Shown: positions 46,632-59,164, counted from the first letter of the stretch. The stretch: 64,000 nt of DNA from Cheilinus undulatus (GCF_018320785.1 NC_054866.1:13253885-13317884); one strand, 5' to 3'. The notes: generated by a model not told the origin, from the sequence alone. Made by a program: numbers and translations.

Positions 46632-47466
46632 ATTATGTGTCACACCATCACAGTACACAAACCAAAGTTTTCAGTCAGATGTCCATCTGCTCCACAAAGC
46701 CACCTCTATGTCTCTCCATATCACCCTCTCTTCACCTTTCAACCTCCTTTCATCCGTGACCTGTCTCTGACACCACCACGTCCATATATCCCCGGGCATA
46801 AGGGGCCACTAAGGCCAGCCTGACCGCAGCCCCTGACATGTAAAGAGGCCACACATGAGGACAAATCAGAGGGAAAAGAGTGTTAGGATCCCCCCCCTTT
46901 AGATGTTTATTCTGACAGGATCCAGCACACTATGAGGAGAAAGCCTTAAAAGATGTCAACTATGATCCCAGAAGGAATTTGTTTGACTGAGGCAAACTGG
47001 CAGACAGAGACGGCCACACACCCTCCAAATTGTGCGTGTCTGTGTGTTTTTGTGCCCTTTGTGTCTCTGCCCTGAGTGCTTGGTGGGTGCCCTGTGTCTG
47101 AACCCCTCGTTTGGCCCCCCAGGGTAAGAGATACCATTCTTCTGACATCCTGGCTGCACCAGGCCTCTGTGTGAACTCCTTCAAACACACATAAACACCA
47201 ACACAGATATGCGAACACTTACTGGGGATGGGCAATACATCAAGTTTTTTAGATATATGTAGAAATAACTTTTCAAATCAATTTTAGGACAAGACGATGT
47301 CATTAATCCAGATATAGCAAATATTTTATCAAAACAATATGACACTAATCACATGAACTATGATCCAAAATTAATGCACTATTTTTTTAATAGGAATCAA
47401 ACACTTGCTTTACTGCTGCTTTCAACTGCTGTAAAATTGTGATCCTGTAAGTGCAGTGAATGTGTC

Positions 47467-47870
47467 TTAGGTGACTGTAGTATAAAGACACCTGTATCTG
47501 AAAGGTCCAGTCACTGGTTGATCAGTATTCCTGACTACCACTACACCATGAAGACAAAAGAACAGTCTAAGCAACTCAGTGAAAAGGTTATTAACAAGTA
47601 AAAATCAGGGGATGGATACAAAAAAAAATCCAAGGCACTGAACATCCCCCAGAGTTCAGTCAACTCCATCAACAAGAAATGAAAGGAATATGGAATATTA
47701 GCCATCAGGCAAAACTCTATGTTTGGTGAACACCAAACACTGCACAGCACCACAAACACCATCCCCACTGTGAAGCATGGTGGTGGCAGCATCATGCTGT
47801 GGGGATGCTTCTCAGCAGCCAGCCCTGGAAGACTTGTAAAAGGTAGAGGGTAAAATGAAAGCGGGAAAAT
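47467..47870 (+). mobile_element. Tc1-like transposon, two transposase pieces joined by deletion
   Basis: From ATG 47548 the plus strand reads MKTKEQSKQLSEKVINK and, after a stop and frame changes, SGDGYKK and LNIPQSSVNSI, the helix-turn-helix start of a Tc1 transposase. At about 47711 it jumps to a later part: [20 protein letters not shown] then [12 protein letters not shown], the conserved region around the second catalytic Asp. The part in between and the C-terminus are missing. Inactive. Confidence 0.85.
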
Positions 47871-48311
47871 ATCGGAATAGAGAATAGAGGATTTGTGACT
47901 GGACTTGAAAAGGGCTGTTCACACCTGATCCCTGTGCAACCTAAAAAAGCAGGAGCAGTTTTGCAAAGAATGGAGTAAAATTGTAGTGTCCAGATGTGAA
48001 AGTCTGATCCACACAGACTCAGTGCTTTGATTGAAGAGGGAAATCCTCTTTTCCAGTGTATTTGTGCTTATGCCATTTAGACAGTGTGCTCTCTATCTTT
48101 TGGTGAAAATATGACTGAAGGTCATAAAGCTTCTCTACTTTTTGACACCACTGATAATTAGAATAATGGAGATAATTTTGAAACAATATTGGGTGTTTAG
48201 GGCTTTTATTGTTGTCGCTGTGAACTCAAACCTGTTTCTATGGAAGCCTATTACCATCAAATAAAAAAGAAAAAATGTGACAGTATAGCAATTCTTAAAA
48301 AAAAGAATATC

Positions 48312-48650
48312 CTAAGTCATAATTATGAGATAAAAAGTCAAAATTATAAAATAAAAAGTCAAAATATTGAAAGAAAAAGTCACAAAGATTCGTAAAAGGT
48401 CAAAACTAAGAGATAAAAAGTTGAAATTATGAGTTAAAAGTCATAATGATGAGATAAAAAGTTGGAATTGAGATAAAAAGTCATGATTATGAAATAAAGT
48501 CATAATTATAGATACAATGTCAAAATTATGAGTTAAAAGGCATAATTATGAGAGAAAAATCAAAATTATGAGATAAAAAGTATAGTTTTTATCATACTTT
48601 TGACTTTTTATCTCAGGATTTTTTTCACTTAGGATTTTTTTTTTTTTTTG
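48312..48650. repeat. Degenerate minisatellite, 'attatgagataaaaagtcaaa' type unit of about 21 bp
   Basis: Roughly 12-15 imperfect units alternate 'agataaaaagtc' with 'ataattatg', and at about 48597-48625 the sequence flips to the complementary text 'tttgactttttatctca'. The same vocabulary in the opposite orientation makes up the core of the hAT-type element at 53585-54472. Confidence 0.8.
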
Positions 48651-48724
48651 TAGAATTGCTTTACTTTCACAATTTCCTTTCTTATTTAGCAGAAATCGTC
48701 TTCGATAGGTTTTTTGTGTTGTTG

Positions 48725-48864
48725 CTTTTTTGAAAGGTTTATCTCTGGGTAGAACAGTGGATAGAGTCAGAAACTTGTGGAAAAAGGAGCCACAGTCCAG
48801 ACTTGAACCCAGGCTGCCCATAAATAAGAGGTGTGACCTAAAAGCTAGGCCATCTGCATCCCTA
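48725..48864 (-). mobile_element. tRNA-derived SINE, copy 4 (minus strand)
   Basis: On the minus strand it starts GGGATGCAGATGGCCTAG, has a degraded B box GGTTCAAGTCT, then the body 'gactgtggctcctttttcc' and the end 'aaacctttcaaaaaa'. Same family as 18005, 28004 and 35213, in reverse orientation, directly beside the minisatellite. Confidence 0.7.
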
Positions 48865-50289
48865 AATATGGTTTGATTTGCACAAGAATCATATCGAAGT
48901 TTATTATTGTGGAATTGGGACCAACACTTACTTTTTCTCCACAGAAAAATGGATTTAACTGTGCAGCTTTTATTTCCCTGTTTAGCTCAAAATATGGCAG
49001 ATTTTGCTCCACATCACCCATCCCTACACCTCCCACCTCTCCCGCTAAACACACTCATTGCCCTCCCTCTAGTTAGACATTACCAGCTTCGTTCTGTGTT
49101 CTCCTCCCCCCTGCTCCACCAGCTGAGTGTTTTATTGGCCTCATCAACGCCCTGAGCTTTCTCTCTCTCTTTGGACCGAACATTTGGCCTGTCAGCCCTC
49201 GGGGCACTTCACCCCACGCTTCTGACTTCTAACAGCACCCTGCCATTGTGCGGGTGGAGTTATCTAAGGTTCACGCAGGGCAGTGCACTCGTTCTCCTCT
49301 GTCTCACACACAGAACTGGCAACTCACGCCAGCAACTGAAGTGCACACTCATGCAAATGAAGACTGGTGTGCATGAGAAAAGACAGTACAGGCCAAATCA
49401 ATGACAGAGACACACATTACAAACACATGTCCCTTTGTGCCCTTAACTACTCCCTGGTGCCTGTACTTTGAAGGTTGACTTTGGTTGACTTAGAGAACAA
49501 CAACTGTCATTAACCATATGGCCATGAATTTCTTACAGGGTTGTATGGTATTCTTGTAACAGAGTATTATGCAAATCATGTGCTGTTTGGAATATAAAAA
49601 CCCCAAGATGTTCTTTTACTTAATGACATACAGGACATAGACCATGATGTGGATAACTGAGAATATTAGGAGAGAAACTGCATGTAATGTTTTCAGTCTT
49701 GATTTTACATGATGTTTGTCAGTGTTGGGAGGGATTGCATTACAAAGTCATCCATTAGAGTGCTTGCATTTTTGTTGTATAATGTGACATGTTGCTTCTG
49801 AAATTCAAGTTATGTTTAGTTACTTGGAACTGAAAAAAATGGCCATATTTCCCTTAACCTTTTGTTGCCACAAAATCCCCCAAGGATCTGCATTGTTTCT
49901 GTTTCTCTTCTAGCAGAGACAATAGCATTTACTTTGCTGAAATACTCTCAATATGTTAATGTTTTGGACAAAAGGGGCAAACCATCGTAGAGAAGTTCAC
50001 GAGCCTGCATTGTAGTGTTTTTCTTGAGAATTCGCTGCCTAAGCCAGATTTGTTCTTCTGCATTTAATCTGCACTGTAGTACATGCAGTAGGTTTGCACA
50101 GCTCTGAACCTATGCAGAAGCTTACATATGTTGCCTGACATGCACCTCCTACAAAATTCAACTATACGCACAAGCCCTGCTATTGGTCTGCTGGATAGCA
50201 CTAGATGACTGCCAGTCTCTAAGTAATGTCTATGTAGCCACATATTTTATGTAGTCTAGAGTGAGATGAATGGTTGTAGATAGCAATAC

Positions 50290-50970
50290 AACCTGTCATA
50301 TCTAAACTTAGTACTAAAAGTTAAGGACATTTGTTTGGTAGATTGCTTCTTGGCAATGCATTTTATACTATTGGAAAGCCTGTTCATTTCCCTCTAAATG
50401 GTGCCACATTTGAAAGGAGCATGCACTTGTGGGATGAGCAGCAGAGCTGAGTATGTGGGTTGTGCTAATGAAATGTTTGCACAATCTTCTCTGCAAATGT
50501 CAAACAGCTTATTCTATCATTGACTCGTGTTTGGTGGGTTGGCAATTTAACAATTTATTCATTTGACAAACAGGAGCCACTATGCTGATTGTTGCATCGA
50601 TAGAGTATTATCTACTGCACTGGTAGAGTAACATCTTTTGGTAGAGGCCGTGTGATGGTGGGGGTGGCATCCCCCCACTTACTGGACAAAACAAGGCTTG
50701 TCATCATTAGAAGCAATCTCAATGTAGAAAGATGCTGAGATGGGATTATGAAACCAGTGGCAATGCCATACCTCCATGGTCTGGGACCAAACTCTATCCT
50801 CTGAGATGATGAGGTTTACCCCATAGAGTGAGGTTTATCAGAGACAATTCCCTTCAGAATTTGGGAGTTGAGAGGAAGGAATGGCTTGCCAGTAGTCTGG
50901 AAGCATCGCTACAACAAAGAAATAATCTACCAAACACAAATATTCTTACTTTTTGTTAAGTGTTTTTCCT
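50290..50970. mobile_element. Foldback-type repeat, copy B, split by a Tc1 fragment
   Basis: The left arm (50325-50400: 'ggtagattgcttcttggc', 'ggaaagcctgttcatttcc') and right arm (50905-50965: 'gctacaacaaagaaataatc', 'taccaaacacaaat') match copy A at 45440-45815. The loop text 'gatgagcagcagagctgag' is inverted relative to copy A. A Tc1-like piece at 50641-50898 separates the arms. Confidence 0.6.
50641..50898 (+). mobile_element. Tc1-like transposase fragment (DDE region)
   Basis: The plus strand reads, with stops and shifts, NLNVERC.DGIMKPVAMPYL, then GLGPNSIL and FIRDN.LQNLGVERKEWLAS, the region between the second and third catalytic acidic residues of a Tc1 transposase. The third catalytic position is not reached. 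It is a third Tc1 lineage, different from 40913 and 47467. Confidence 0.8.
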
Positions 50971-52321
50971 CATCATTAACTTTCAGTGGGACTCCTCTGT
51001 CTTTGTAACATGCTCAGACAAACATTTGACCACTTCTTTTGGTGCTACCCAAAGAGACTGTGATTCCTGCTGTTTGTTCTGGCATAAAACCACAGCTTTA
51101 TATAAACAAATATTACCACCTGCTGGTTGCTTCCAGTGGCAGTTCAATATTTTTCTGGCTTTGAAAAGTGTTGGAAATATTTGAGATAATGTATGACCTC
51201 AACCAAATATATGACAAAGGAATAACATTTTTTAATAAATATGGACATTTCAGTGTAGAAATTCATCATTTAGTAGCTTTAAGGTGAAGTGCATAAAATA
51301 GTGCTTATTTTGTGGATTTTTGTGCAATTGAAGGGACTGTTTAGAGGGTAATTGGGATATTGGTTGGTCAGTTCAAGGACATCAGGACACATGTAGGAAA
51401 TCTTGCTCATCATAAGAAAACATATTTTTAGTATAAGAAAAGGACCATGAGTTCCCATACTTTCCATTAGACAATTTCTCCTTTGTAATAGGATCTTTAA
51501 AAGTTTTCTTGCCACTAAATGTTGTTGCTTTGCCATGACAGACGACCATATAATCATCATAGGTTTCATATATTTTAACATTTTTAGTCAGCAGATTTTA
51601 CATCAACAATAAAGTTTGATATTATCAGCCTTTGTTGGTTGCTATTTCTTTGAGTATTTCATCCAAAAACAAACGACTTGTGAGTTTTCTCTGTACAAAG
51701 ACTGACCCTTGAATACAGCCTCTCTCCGTCCCCACTCACACTGACTCTGATCCACATGTTGACAGATCAAAGTCCAGAGCCGCGCTCGCCTCGATCAATA
51801 CACTTATTCACAAGGAAACACACACCCTAGCTGGCCCATATATCTGTCTCTTTCTTGACCCGTCTTTAACACTTTTCCTAATGAGACCAGCCCATCCTTT
51901 GAAGTGACTCTTAAAGAGACACCAACGAGACGCTGGCTACACTGGAGACTGTTGAATATGATGTTTGTGTTGATGGCGAGTGCAGGCGGTGAGGCGAGGG
52001 TATCATATCATGCAAGCACTTGTACTGGTAGGCAGATTCATTGAGTGAGGGCAGAGGGGGAACGCAGTGGACGTGTTCACACAGAATAGCTTGTTGTGCA
52101 GTGAATGGATGAAGCCAGACATGCTAAATGGCTTTACCATTGTTTGTTCTCTGTTTACTGTTCACTCATTGTTCTCTCTGGGTGTGTGTATGGAGGTATG
52201 GTGTAGACAGAGCCAGATATTTTCATTACAAGCTCCGCATTCAGACACAACCAGAGCTATAAAAAGCAATGGTAGATGCGAAAAACAATTAAGACTGCAG
52301 GAAAAACAAGACATCATTGTT

Positions 52322-52396
52322 CAACCAATCAATAACTCTTTATATAGCACCAACTCACTGCAAGAATTAACTCCAGGCACTTGGCACAAAAAGGTC
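52322..52396. repeat. Dispersed LINE 3'-end-like repeat, second copy
   Basis: 'caatcaataactctttata', 'actccaggcacttggcac' and 'ggtctagac' match the arrangement at 35466-35580. Confidence 0.5.
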
Positions 52397-53224
52397 TAGA
52401 CAGTGCTTGTATTATTCAGAGAAAATCAACAGTATTTTCCATGTGCACGCAGCAGGAAGCAGCAATAAGGAAAAATCTAGACATTTTTAACACGCAGAAA
52501 CTTAAAGAACCAGTTAAATTGGTTAACAGCCATCTGCTGAGACTGGATGGGCTTAGAAGGTGGGTTTCCTCCACTAGAACATCCCAAAATCATCTGGACA
52601 GCTGTTAAATGTACATGACGTTGCTCAGGTCAACGTTGAGAAATAAGGGATTTTTCCATTTAGTAAATTTTCCCTTTGTGCACTTGTGTGTCCTTCTTGC
52701 ATTTCTTTTACTATTCCTAACTGGGAGGAGCTACAGCTTGAGGAAATCCCACAAAATAAATTGAGAACAGACAGGCAGTTTCTTGACCCACCGCTGTACT
52801 TTTACTGTCCAGCATTTGAGTCTTTGTTTAGCCCCGCCAGCTTGGGTAGTGAGCCCTGCGGCTCAATAGTGTGTTGAGCCCTTAACTTTGCTTGTAAGGC
52901 AGCAGCTGCCTGGAAGGCACGTCCCACCCTCCAACCACCTTCCAATCAGGTGAAGTCATGAGCTTCACGTCTCATGCAAGCTTGCTTGCTAGCTTCTATA
53001 TTAGGCTTAGGTTTGTTAATATTAGCTACCTTAAGTCAGATTTGATTAATGTCATAGATTAAAAAAAAAGAGCCAACAAAATCAACCCCACCATTTGAAT
53101 CTCCTTAGCAAATTAAGACAAGCTTATTTATTTGGTAGGCATCTAAATGTCTTCTCGGATGCTAAGTAGCTTATCATATTGAGCCTAGCTAACTTCAAAG
53201 TAGATAAAAAATAGTGAATGTCTT

Positions 53225-53440
53225 CCAGGCTGCTGATACTAGCTTCCCACCTGGCAGCCTAGTGGTTGTGGATAACTGCAAGGCCGCTAGGCATAGTTAT
53301 CACTTTTCTTCCAGGCTGTCTATGTATACTGGCTACCTGCCAGGCAGCCTGTTTGCTTTGGATAACTATAGGGAAGCTAGGCATAGGGGTTGCCTTCCAG
53401 GTGACACATAAATACTAGCTACCTGCTAGGCAGCTTCTTG
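53225..53440. repeat. Imperfect tandem repeat of about 90 bp in the foldback centre
   Basis: About 2.5 units of 'cttccaggctg...ctagcttccca/ctacctgccaggcagcct...ggataacta...aagctaggcata', starting near 53222, 53311 and 53394. Confidence 0.7.
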
Positions 53441-53584
53441 GCCCCTTTCAGTTATCCACAACCAATTGGATGCCTGGCAGGTACCCAGGATCAGCAGCCT
53501 GGAAGACATGAACATATCCCTACCATAGCCTTAGCTGCCTTGACGTCAGCTTCTATATGATAAGTTATTAAGCATTCTATAAGG

Positions 53585-54472
53585 CACAGGAGTCAAACTC
53601 AAGGCCCAGGGGCCAAACTTGGCCTGTGGAACAGTTAAATCCAGCCAAAAAGATGATTTCATATTTCCGTTATGACTGGCCCATCAGTATGAGGTCTGCA
53701 GATTTCCTCAAGTATAAAAATGTGAACTTATATTTGATGATTGAAGATATCCTTGTTAAGTCATACAATCTGAAAAAGTAAGGACTAAAAATATTTAGAT
53801 ATGAATCGAGGAATGTAGGAAAAGAAATTAATTTGTGTTTTAATTTCACATTTTCAATTTAGCATCTCACAATTAGGACTCAAACAGGATTCTGACTTTT
53901 TTTCATACTTTGAGCATTTCAACTCATAATTGTGACTTCTAATATAATAGTTTGAGCTTTAAGATTCATAATTTTAATTTTTAAGAGATATTTTGACCTT
54001 TTTAACCAGTTATTTTGTATTTTATCTTATATTTTCAACTCTAAACTTTGTCTTCATAATCCCATAGTTTGACCTTGTAGACTCACAATTTAAAATTTTG
54101 AATCATATTTGGACTTTTAATTTAATGATTCCAAATTTTATTTCATATTTTGACCTTTGAAACTCGTGATTTTGACGTTCTTTCTAATATATTTGCGTTA
54201 AAAAAAAACATTATTTTTCAATTTTAATTTCATGTTTTGAGCTTTTTGAACTAATAAATTTACTTTTCTCAGTTTATGAGCCTTTAAACTTATCTTTTTA
54301 ACTTTTTAAAAGTCAAAATCCTTTATCAGCAGTGAAAAGTTCTTTTTTTCATTTTTTATTACTGATGAAACATGGTTGACAGTTTATGGTTAAAACGATG
54401 ACCCTGTTAGACCCTCAGGCTAGTCCTGAATCCAGAATCCGGCCCCTGCTGTGATTGAGTTTGACACCCCTG
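53585..54472. mobile_element. hAT-type non-autonomous element nested in the foldback, perfect 8-bp duplication
   Basis: The left end is CACAGGAGTCAAACTCAAGG and the right end TTGAGTTTGACACCCCTG, giving inverted CAGGGGTGTCAAACTCA-type termini. The 8-mer CTATAAGG flanks both sides exactly (53577-53584, 54473-54480). The interior (53870-54350) is a minisatellite of 'tttttgact' and 'aactcataatt' words. No transposase. Removing it restores a continuous foldback arm, so the insertion is younger than the inverted repeat. Confidence 0.9.
53870..54350. repeat. Minisatellite core of the nested hAT element
   Basis: Degenerate repetition of 'tttgaccttttaactcataattt'-like units of about 20-25 bp, complementary in text to the array at 48312-48650. 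Confidence 0.7.
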
Positions 54473-54743
54473 CTATAAGGCATCCAAATGCCTACCGAAT
54501 AAATAAACTTCTCTTAATTTGCTAAGGGGGTTCAAATTGGTTGATTTTGTTTGCATGCATTTGAATATGGCATCATTGAGACTTGACTTAAGGTAGCTAA
54601 TATCATGGTGACTTGTGATAAGATTAGGGATGAAGCTCATGACTTCACCTGATTGGAAGGCGATTGGAGGGTGGGGGATGTCTTCCAGGCAGCTGCTGCC
54701 TTACTGGTAAAGTTGAGGGCACAAAACCCATCTCACTGGAGCA

Positions 54744-54780
54744 AATCCAGCCCCTGACCCAAAATGAGTTTGACACCCCT
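54744..54780. mobile_element. Solo end of a CAGGGGTGTCAAACTCA-type hAT element
   Basis: 'ccagcccctgacccaaaatg' followed by AGTTTGACACCCCTT is the right terminus of the family nested at 53585-54472, without the rest. It lies 24 bp outside the foldback's right end. Confidence 0.6.
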
Positions 54781-55063
54781 TGTCTTCGTGCTTTTCTGCC
54801 TCAGCATATCTGATCAGTTGTTTGGGTCTGCGGCTTCATCAGAGTCAACAGCGACTTGACTTGAGTGGCAACGGCATACAGTTCACTTTGGATACCAGGG
54901 GATACTTTTACGACCCAGAGTACACAGAGGAACAACTTCTACAGATGGACACTCAGTTAAGACTGATTAGTAGGAGAGATACCAAGTTACCTGGTGATGT
55001 AGGTGTGTAGACTGTGAGCCCACACCCACAAACACGGAGAGCTACTGTTTTCACGAGTGGGAC

Positions 55064-56218
55064 TAAGGGCGCACTCACACTAGGCCATCTGTACCGTGCC
55101 GTTTTCTAACCGTGCTGAAACCCATTTGACCCCATCCCCTGTCCCCCCTTTGGCCCCAGTCACACTACTCAACGTATCCAGGCCTGTTGATGACTCAGTA
55201 TACATCAGTATTTCTTTATAGGCTGTAAAATAGCAACAGATTTATATGATATCTGATCTGACACCAGAATTATTTCACCTGGCATGGGATCAGTAGGCCA
55301 CTTTAACTATAAAGAGCCCAGTGAGAAGAGAGAAAGCGGTTCATAGCGGAGAATTATCGCTCACAGCATATCATCTTGAGCCTGATCAGAGGTTCAAGCA
55401 CTTCTGCTGAATAAAATCTGGACTTTTTAACTTGTATGAGCCCCTACAGTCATTCCTCTGTGTGTCCGTGCACTATCTGAGTCCCCCTGGCATTCCTTTA
55501 TGCACCGTGAACTGTGACATCTCTCTGTGTAATTCTGGATGCCCGCTGCACCAAACAAGCTCTCATGTCACAGGACAGCCTGTGTCCAGAGGAGGATTAA
55601 ATGTTCAGTTAAAAGTTTTTCTCGTGACGAGAGCAATTTTAACCTTCTGATGAGAGCTGGAAGTGAAAACGCCACAGGATTAATACATGATGTTCCGTTC
55701 GTCAGAGATCAAGATCACAATTTCACTTCTTGATGACATGACATAGAATTAAAGGTGAATTAATTCAGTGGATGATAGTATGGCATTACAGTTTTATAAT
55801 AAGAGAGGGTAAATCAGCCATGTGATTAACCCCGGCACACACTTGTCCGCGTATTTGGCACTCTCCTTTATGCGTGAAAGATGAAAGGTGTCGGTTATCC
55901 TGGGAGCTGCTGTTTGTGGCTCAATCAAGGGAAAGTTGTTAAAGCTTGACTTTGCTAGAAACTGGTCAGAAATGTGGACTGGACTTGGATCCATTTGAAC
56001 GATGCCATAGTGGAGCAAAGTTAAAATTGCCTAGTGTGCTCTCTGTGCTCTGAAGTGGGTCCATTTGTTGTTACTTCACACTACGTCACATTCCCGCACC
56101 TGTGCTCCTTCATTTGCATCCATGCTGTGCCTAGGCCCACCTCGTCCTTCACTGGCCAAACGTACCAGACTTTAGGCTGAAACGGGCCAAGGCACGGTAC
56201 AGTGTGAGTGCGCCCTTA
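55064..56218. mobile_element. Non-autonomous DNA element with TAAGGGCGCACTCACACT ends
   Basis: The 1,155-bp block begins TAAGGGCGCACTCACACT and ends AGTGTGAGTGCGCCCTTA, a perfect 18-bp inverted repeat, continuing with a related 'gtaccgtgcc'/'ggcacggtac'. Internal frames show no known transposase. A degenerate relative ends at about 62010 (GCCTAGTGTGAGCGCCC). No clear target duplication, so the superfamily is undecided. Confidence 0.8.
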
Positions 56219-58479
56219 GAGCCACAGTGGCTCACAGATGCCTGCAGCCTGCATCACTCGCCATCTAGAGTTCCATGCCTTACTGAACATCTGTGTGACC
56301 TTTTTCAACTTTCTGGGGATAAATTGGAGAAACCAGCCCTGGGAAGAGCTGAATGAAAATTTGTCATCCAGGTAAGTTTATGGCTGTCTCTTGGCTGATG
56401 ATTTGACAAGCGACAGTTAGCATGATGTTTACTGTATATGAAAACAATGTGTCAGCTGTTAAGGGGGAAAACTGAGCTGAAATAACTAGTTTTAAATTAG
56501 TTTGTTGTTGTCTCTAATGAAGCCCTAAGACCCAGACAGCTGATCAGGTACGCTGAGGCAGAAGAGCATGTGGCTGGTAGCCGAAGCTCGCATTGCAAAA
56601 TAGTGCCAAACAAAAAGGGCTTTATGATTTCTAAATGAAATCGCTAGAAGCTAATGCCACTACTGTGTCCAAGTGACTTATGTAACCCAACTTCAAACAT
56701 ACTGAAATATCCTTTTTAACACCACCGTATCCCATTCCACTTTCTGTTATGTTTACCCCATGTGTTATCTGTTTTGTAGATTTCTCTGACAAAGCTTATT
56801 ATTTTTATTTTTATGTTTTTTTATCAGGGGCTTTTTTTCCTCCACTGTTATACTTTCCTTTCTCTTTCTCCCAAAGTAAATGGACTAGTGTTTCATGAAT
56901 GCATTTGTTTCCACAGATTTTGCCTGCAATTAGTGACATGTCCTTAGAAGATGTCTGCTTTTTTGGGCAATGGTTGGTTCTTTAAAACAGTGTCCTCTTA
57001 TCAAGGCTTAGCAGACTGCTGCAATGGGTAGCTGGCCAATCAGGTCAAAGTATTTGATACAAACATTATAGGACATTACAGAAACATGCCAAAATACAAA
57101 AAAAAAAAAAAAAACATTGTAGCATGCTTGCTTTAGCCTTTAACTTAGTGCACTGCTCCATCAGACTACAGCCTCAAAGAATCTTGTTTGTGTGCAGATT
57201 TATCAAACAAGATACCGTGTAATGATGACCTTGATAGGGTGCATTTTTGAATCAGACAAGTTATCTGTTTTCCTGAAATTTCATCTCATTCTCTGTCATT
57301 TTCCCCCACTCTTTATCTGAATGACGCTTGGTGATGGCAAATTGCCACTCAAACAGCGGGTCAGGAGACGTACTTTTATATCTCACTTGCCATGGTAACA
57401 AGCGTCTCCTGATTACAGTGTCAGTAGAGACAGTAATAACCACCTCTCCATTCTCTCCCTTAAACACACACATTAGTGTCCTGCTCGCTCACTGCTCCCT
57501 GCCTCCCTGCTCCTCGCTAAGACAGCCATTCATTAAATATACAAGGCAGAGCTTTAAATAACCTGGAGCTGGAGCAGGCTGCCCCTCCAAGGGCCGCTGG
57601 GGATCTCAGGAAAGAGAATAGGCAGCACATTTGGCAGGAGACGCACGTTCATACTGGTGTACCAACACCATGGCCCCCCCACACATTGAGCCGAGTGTAT
57701 CATTGTGTCAAGAGCCCTCTGTCTGACCCAGCCTGCTGAAGACGCTGCATCAGCAACCCACTCCATCCCACCTCCATCCCATCCTACCCCCCCGATTCTC
57801 AGCTCCGTACAATAGATCTTCTTCCTGTGTGACTGCAGCATCTGCAATGTATGCCAGGGTGGGTCCCCTCTATTGTACGGTTTTTCCTGTTCCTTTTTTA
57901 ATATCTGATTAATAATTTATATGTATGTGAATGGTTTAAGATCTCAGCATAACCAGGATTCTACTTCCTCTACGTTATTTTATCACCATCTCCTCATTTG
58001 TCATGTCTGCTTTTTTTGTTCAGCTGGCAGCAGTTCTCCTCTGACATCCTTTTTGTTAGTTCCTCTCCACTGTTGACACATTTCTTGTTATATGAATAGT
58101 GAATGTTAAAATTCACTCTAAAAGCTGTGATTTTGTCTTTAAATGTAGTAAATCCTTCTACAAATGAAAGTATTTATTAAAACAAATACTGTGAAAGTGC
58201 CATATTAATATATTCAAGGACAACTTGAAGCAGCCACAACTTTATTTGAACCTGTGCTGGCACTCTGATTGGTCCATTAACCCATCAATCAGAGAACCTG
58301 TACTCATTGCAGCTGTTGCCAAGCTACTTCCAGTTTAACAAATGGGCAAAGTCTTTTCAGAGTGAAATTGTGACCTTTATTTAGTTATATCAGGATGGTT
58401 AAAAGGTGTGCTTGTGGTGCAACTCAAGGTTAACCTGACACGCCGGTTAGATTGTTTCAGTTATCCACTGCATGGATAA

Positions 58480-59164
58480 ATTTCACATTCATCTAGGAAA
58501 CCCCCCATACAAAGTGTTGGGGGCAGGACTTTTCAAAAAAATCTTGGGAGGTGGTTGGACATGTGCAGCTCCTCAAAGTAATGTAAGCTTAGCTGTTGGG
58601 TGCATAGTGTTGCTTGTTGTTGGATAAAACTCATGTCAAGTCAGCCAGGAGGAGTGCAAAAACATCGTCCCTGCCAAGAAAATCATATCTTCATCTTTAT
58701 TGTGGTTTAAATAATAAGATGCTGTTCAGATATGATTGAAATTTTCACTAAACCTACATTGGAGCTAATCGCTTCAGTGGAATCAGTGGAATTCATCACT
58801 GCTGACCTGCTATACAACTAAACCCCACCCGTAACTATTGCAAACTCAGGCTGAAGCAGGTTGGGAGAGGAGAAAACAAATTTTCAGTCGTGAAAAGCTT
58901 TCAGTGCTGTTTACTCTGTATAAAAAAGGGAATTTGTCCAGTTTCAATAAAATTTCTGTTAAACTATAGCTATATCCAAGCTAATCACTGGACTGAAAGC
59001 AGCCATCGCTACCAGTTTCCAGTACAACTAAAACCGGCCCTGTGATGCTGATTGGTCAGCTTCATTCTAAGACTGGGCTCAATCGTTTCAGATTCGAGCT
59101 TTGCAAGATAGATTTGTTTGATGACAGAGATGGAATCTGGCCAATCCATCTGCTTTGCAAGGTT
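58480..59164 (-). pseudogene. Dispersed repeat with decayed RecQ-like helicase N-terminus, copy C
   Basis: On the minus strand it begins AACCTTGCAAAGCAGATGG, as copy B does, followed by matching 'atcttgcaaagctc', 'gaccaatcagcatc' and a stretch aligning with the copy B coding exon ('gattagcttggat', 'ctggacaaattc', 'cagcactgaaagc'). It is full of stops. The 3' end near 58490 ('cctagatgaatgtgaa') parallels the copy B right edge. No target duplication recognised. Confidence 0.45.

Larger units (their letters stand above)
52878..54720. repeat. Large inverted repeat (foldback), arms about 0.4 kb
   Basis: The left arm, 52878-53279, begins GCCCTTAACTTTG and passes 'ggcagcagctgcctggaagg', 'aatcaggtgaagtcatgag', 'tagctaccttaagtca', 'tagcaaattaaga' and 'ggttgtggataactg'. 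The right arm is its inverted complement, from 53449 to 54720, once an 888-bp hAT insertion (53585-54472) is removed. The central spacer 53280-53448 is made of tandem copies of the arm's inner part. No open frame. This has the architecture of a foldback DNA element or a local inverted duplication. Confidence 0.8.
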
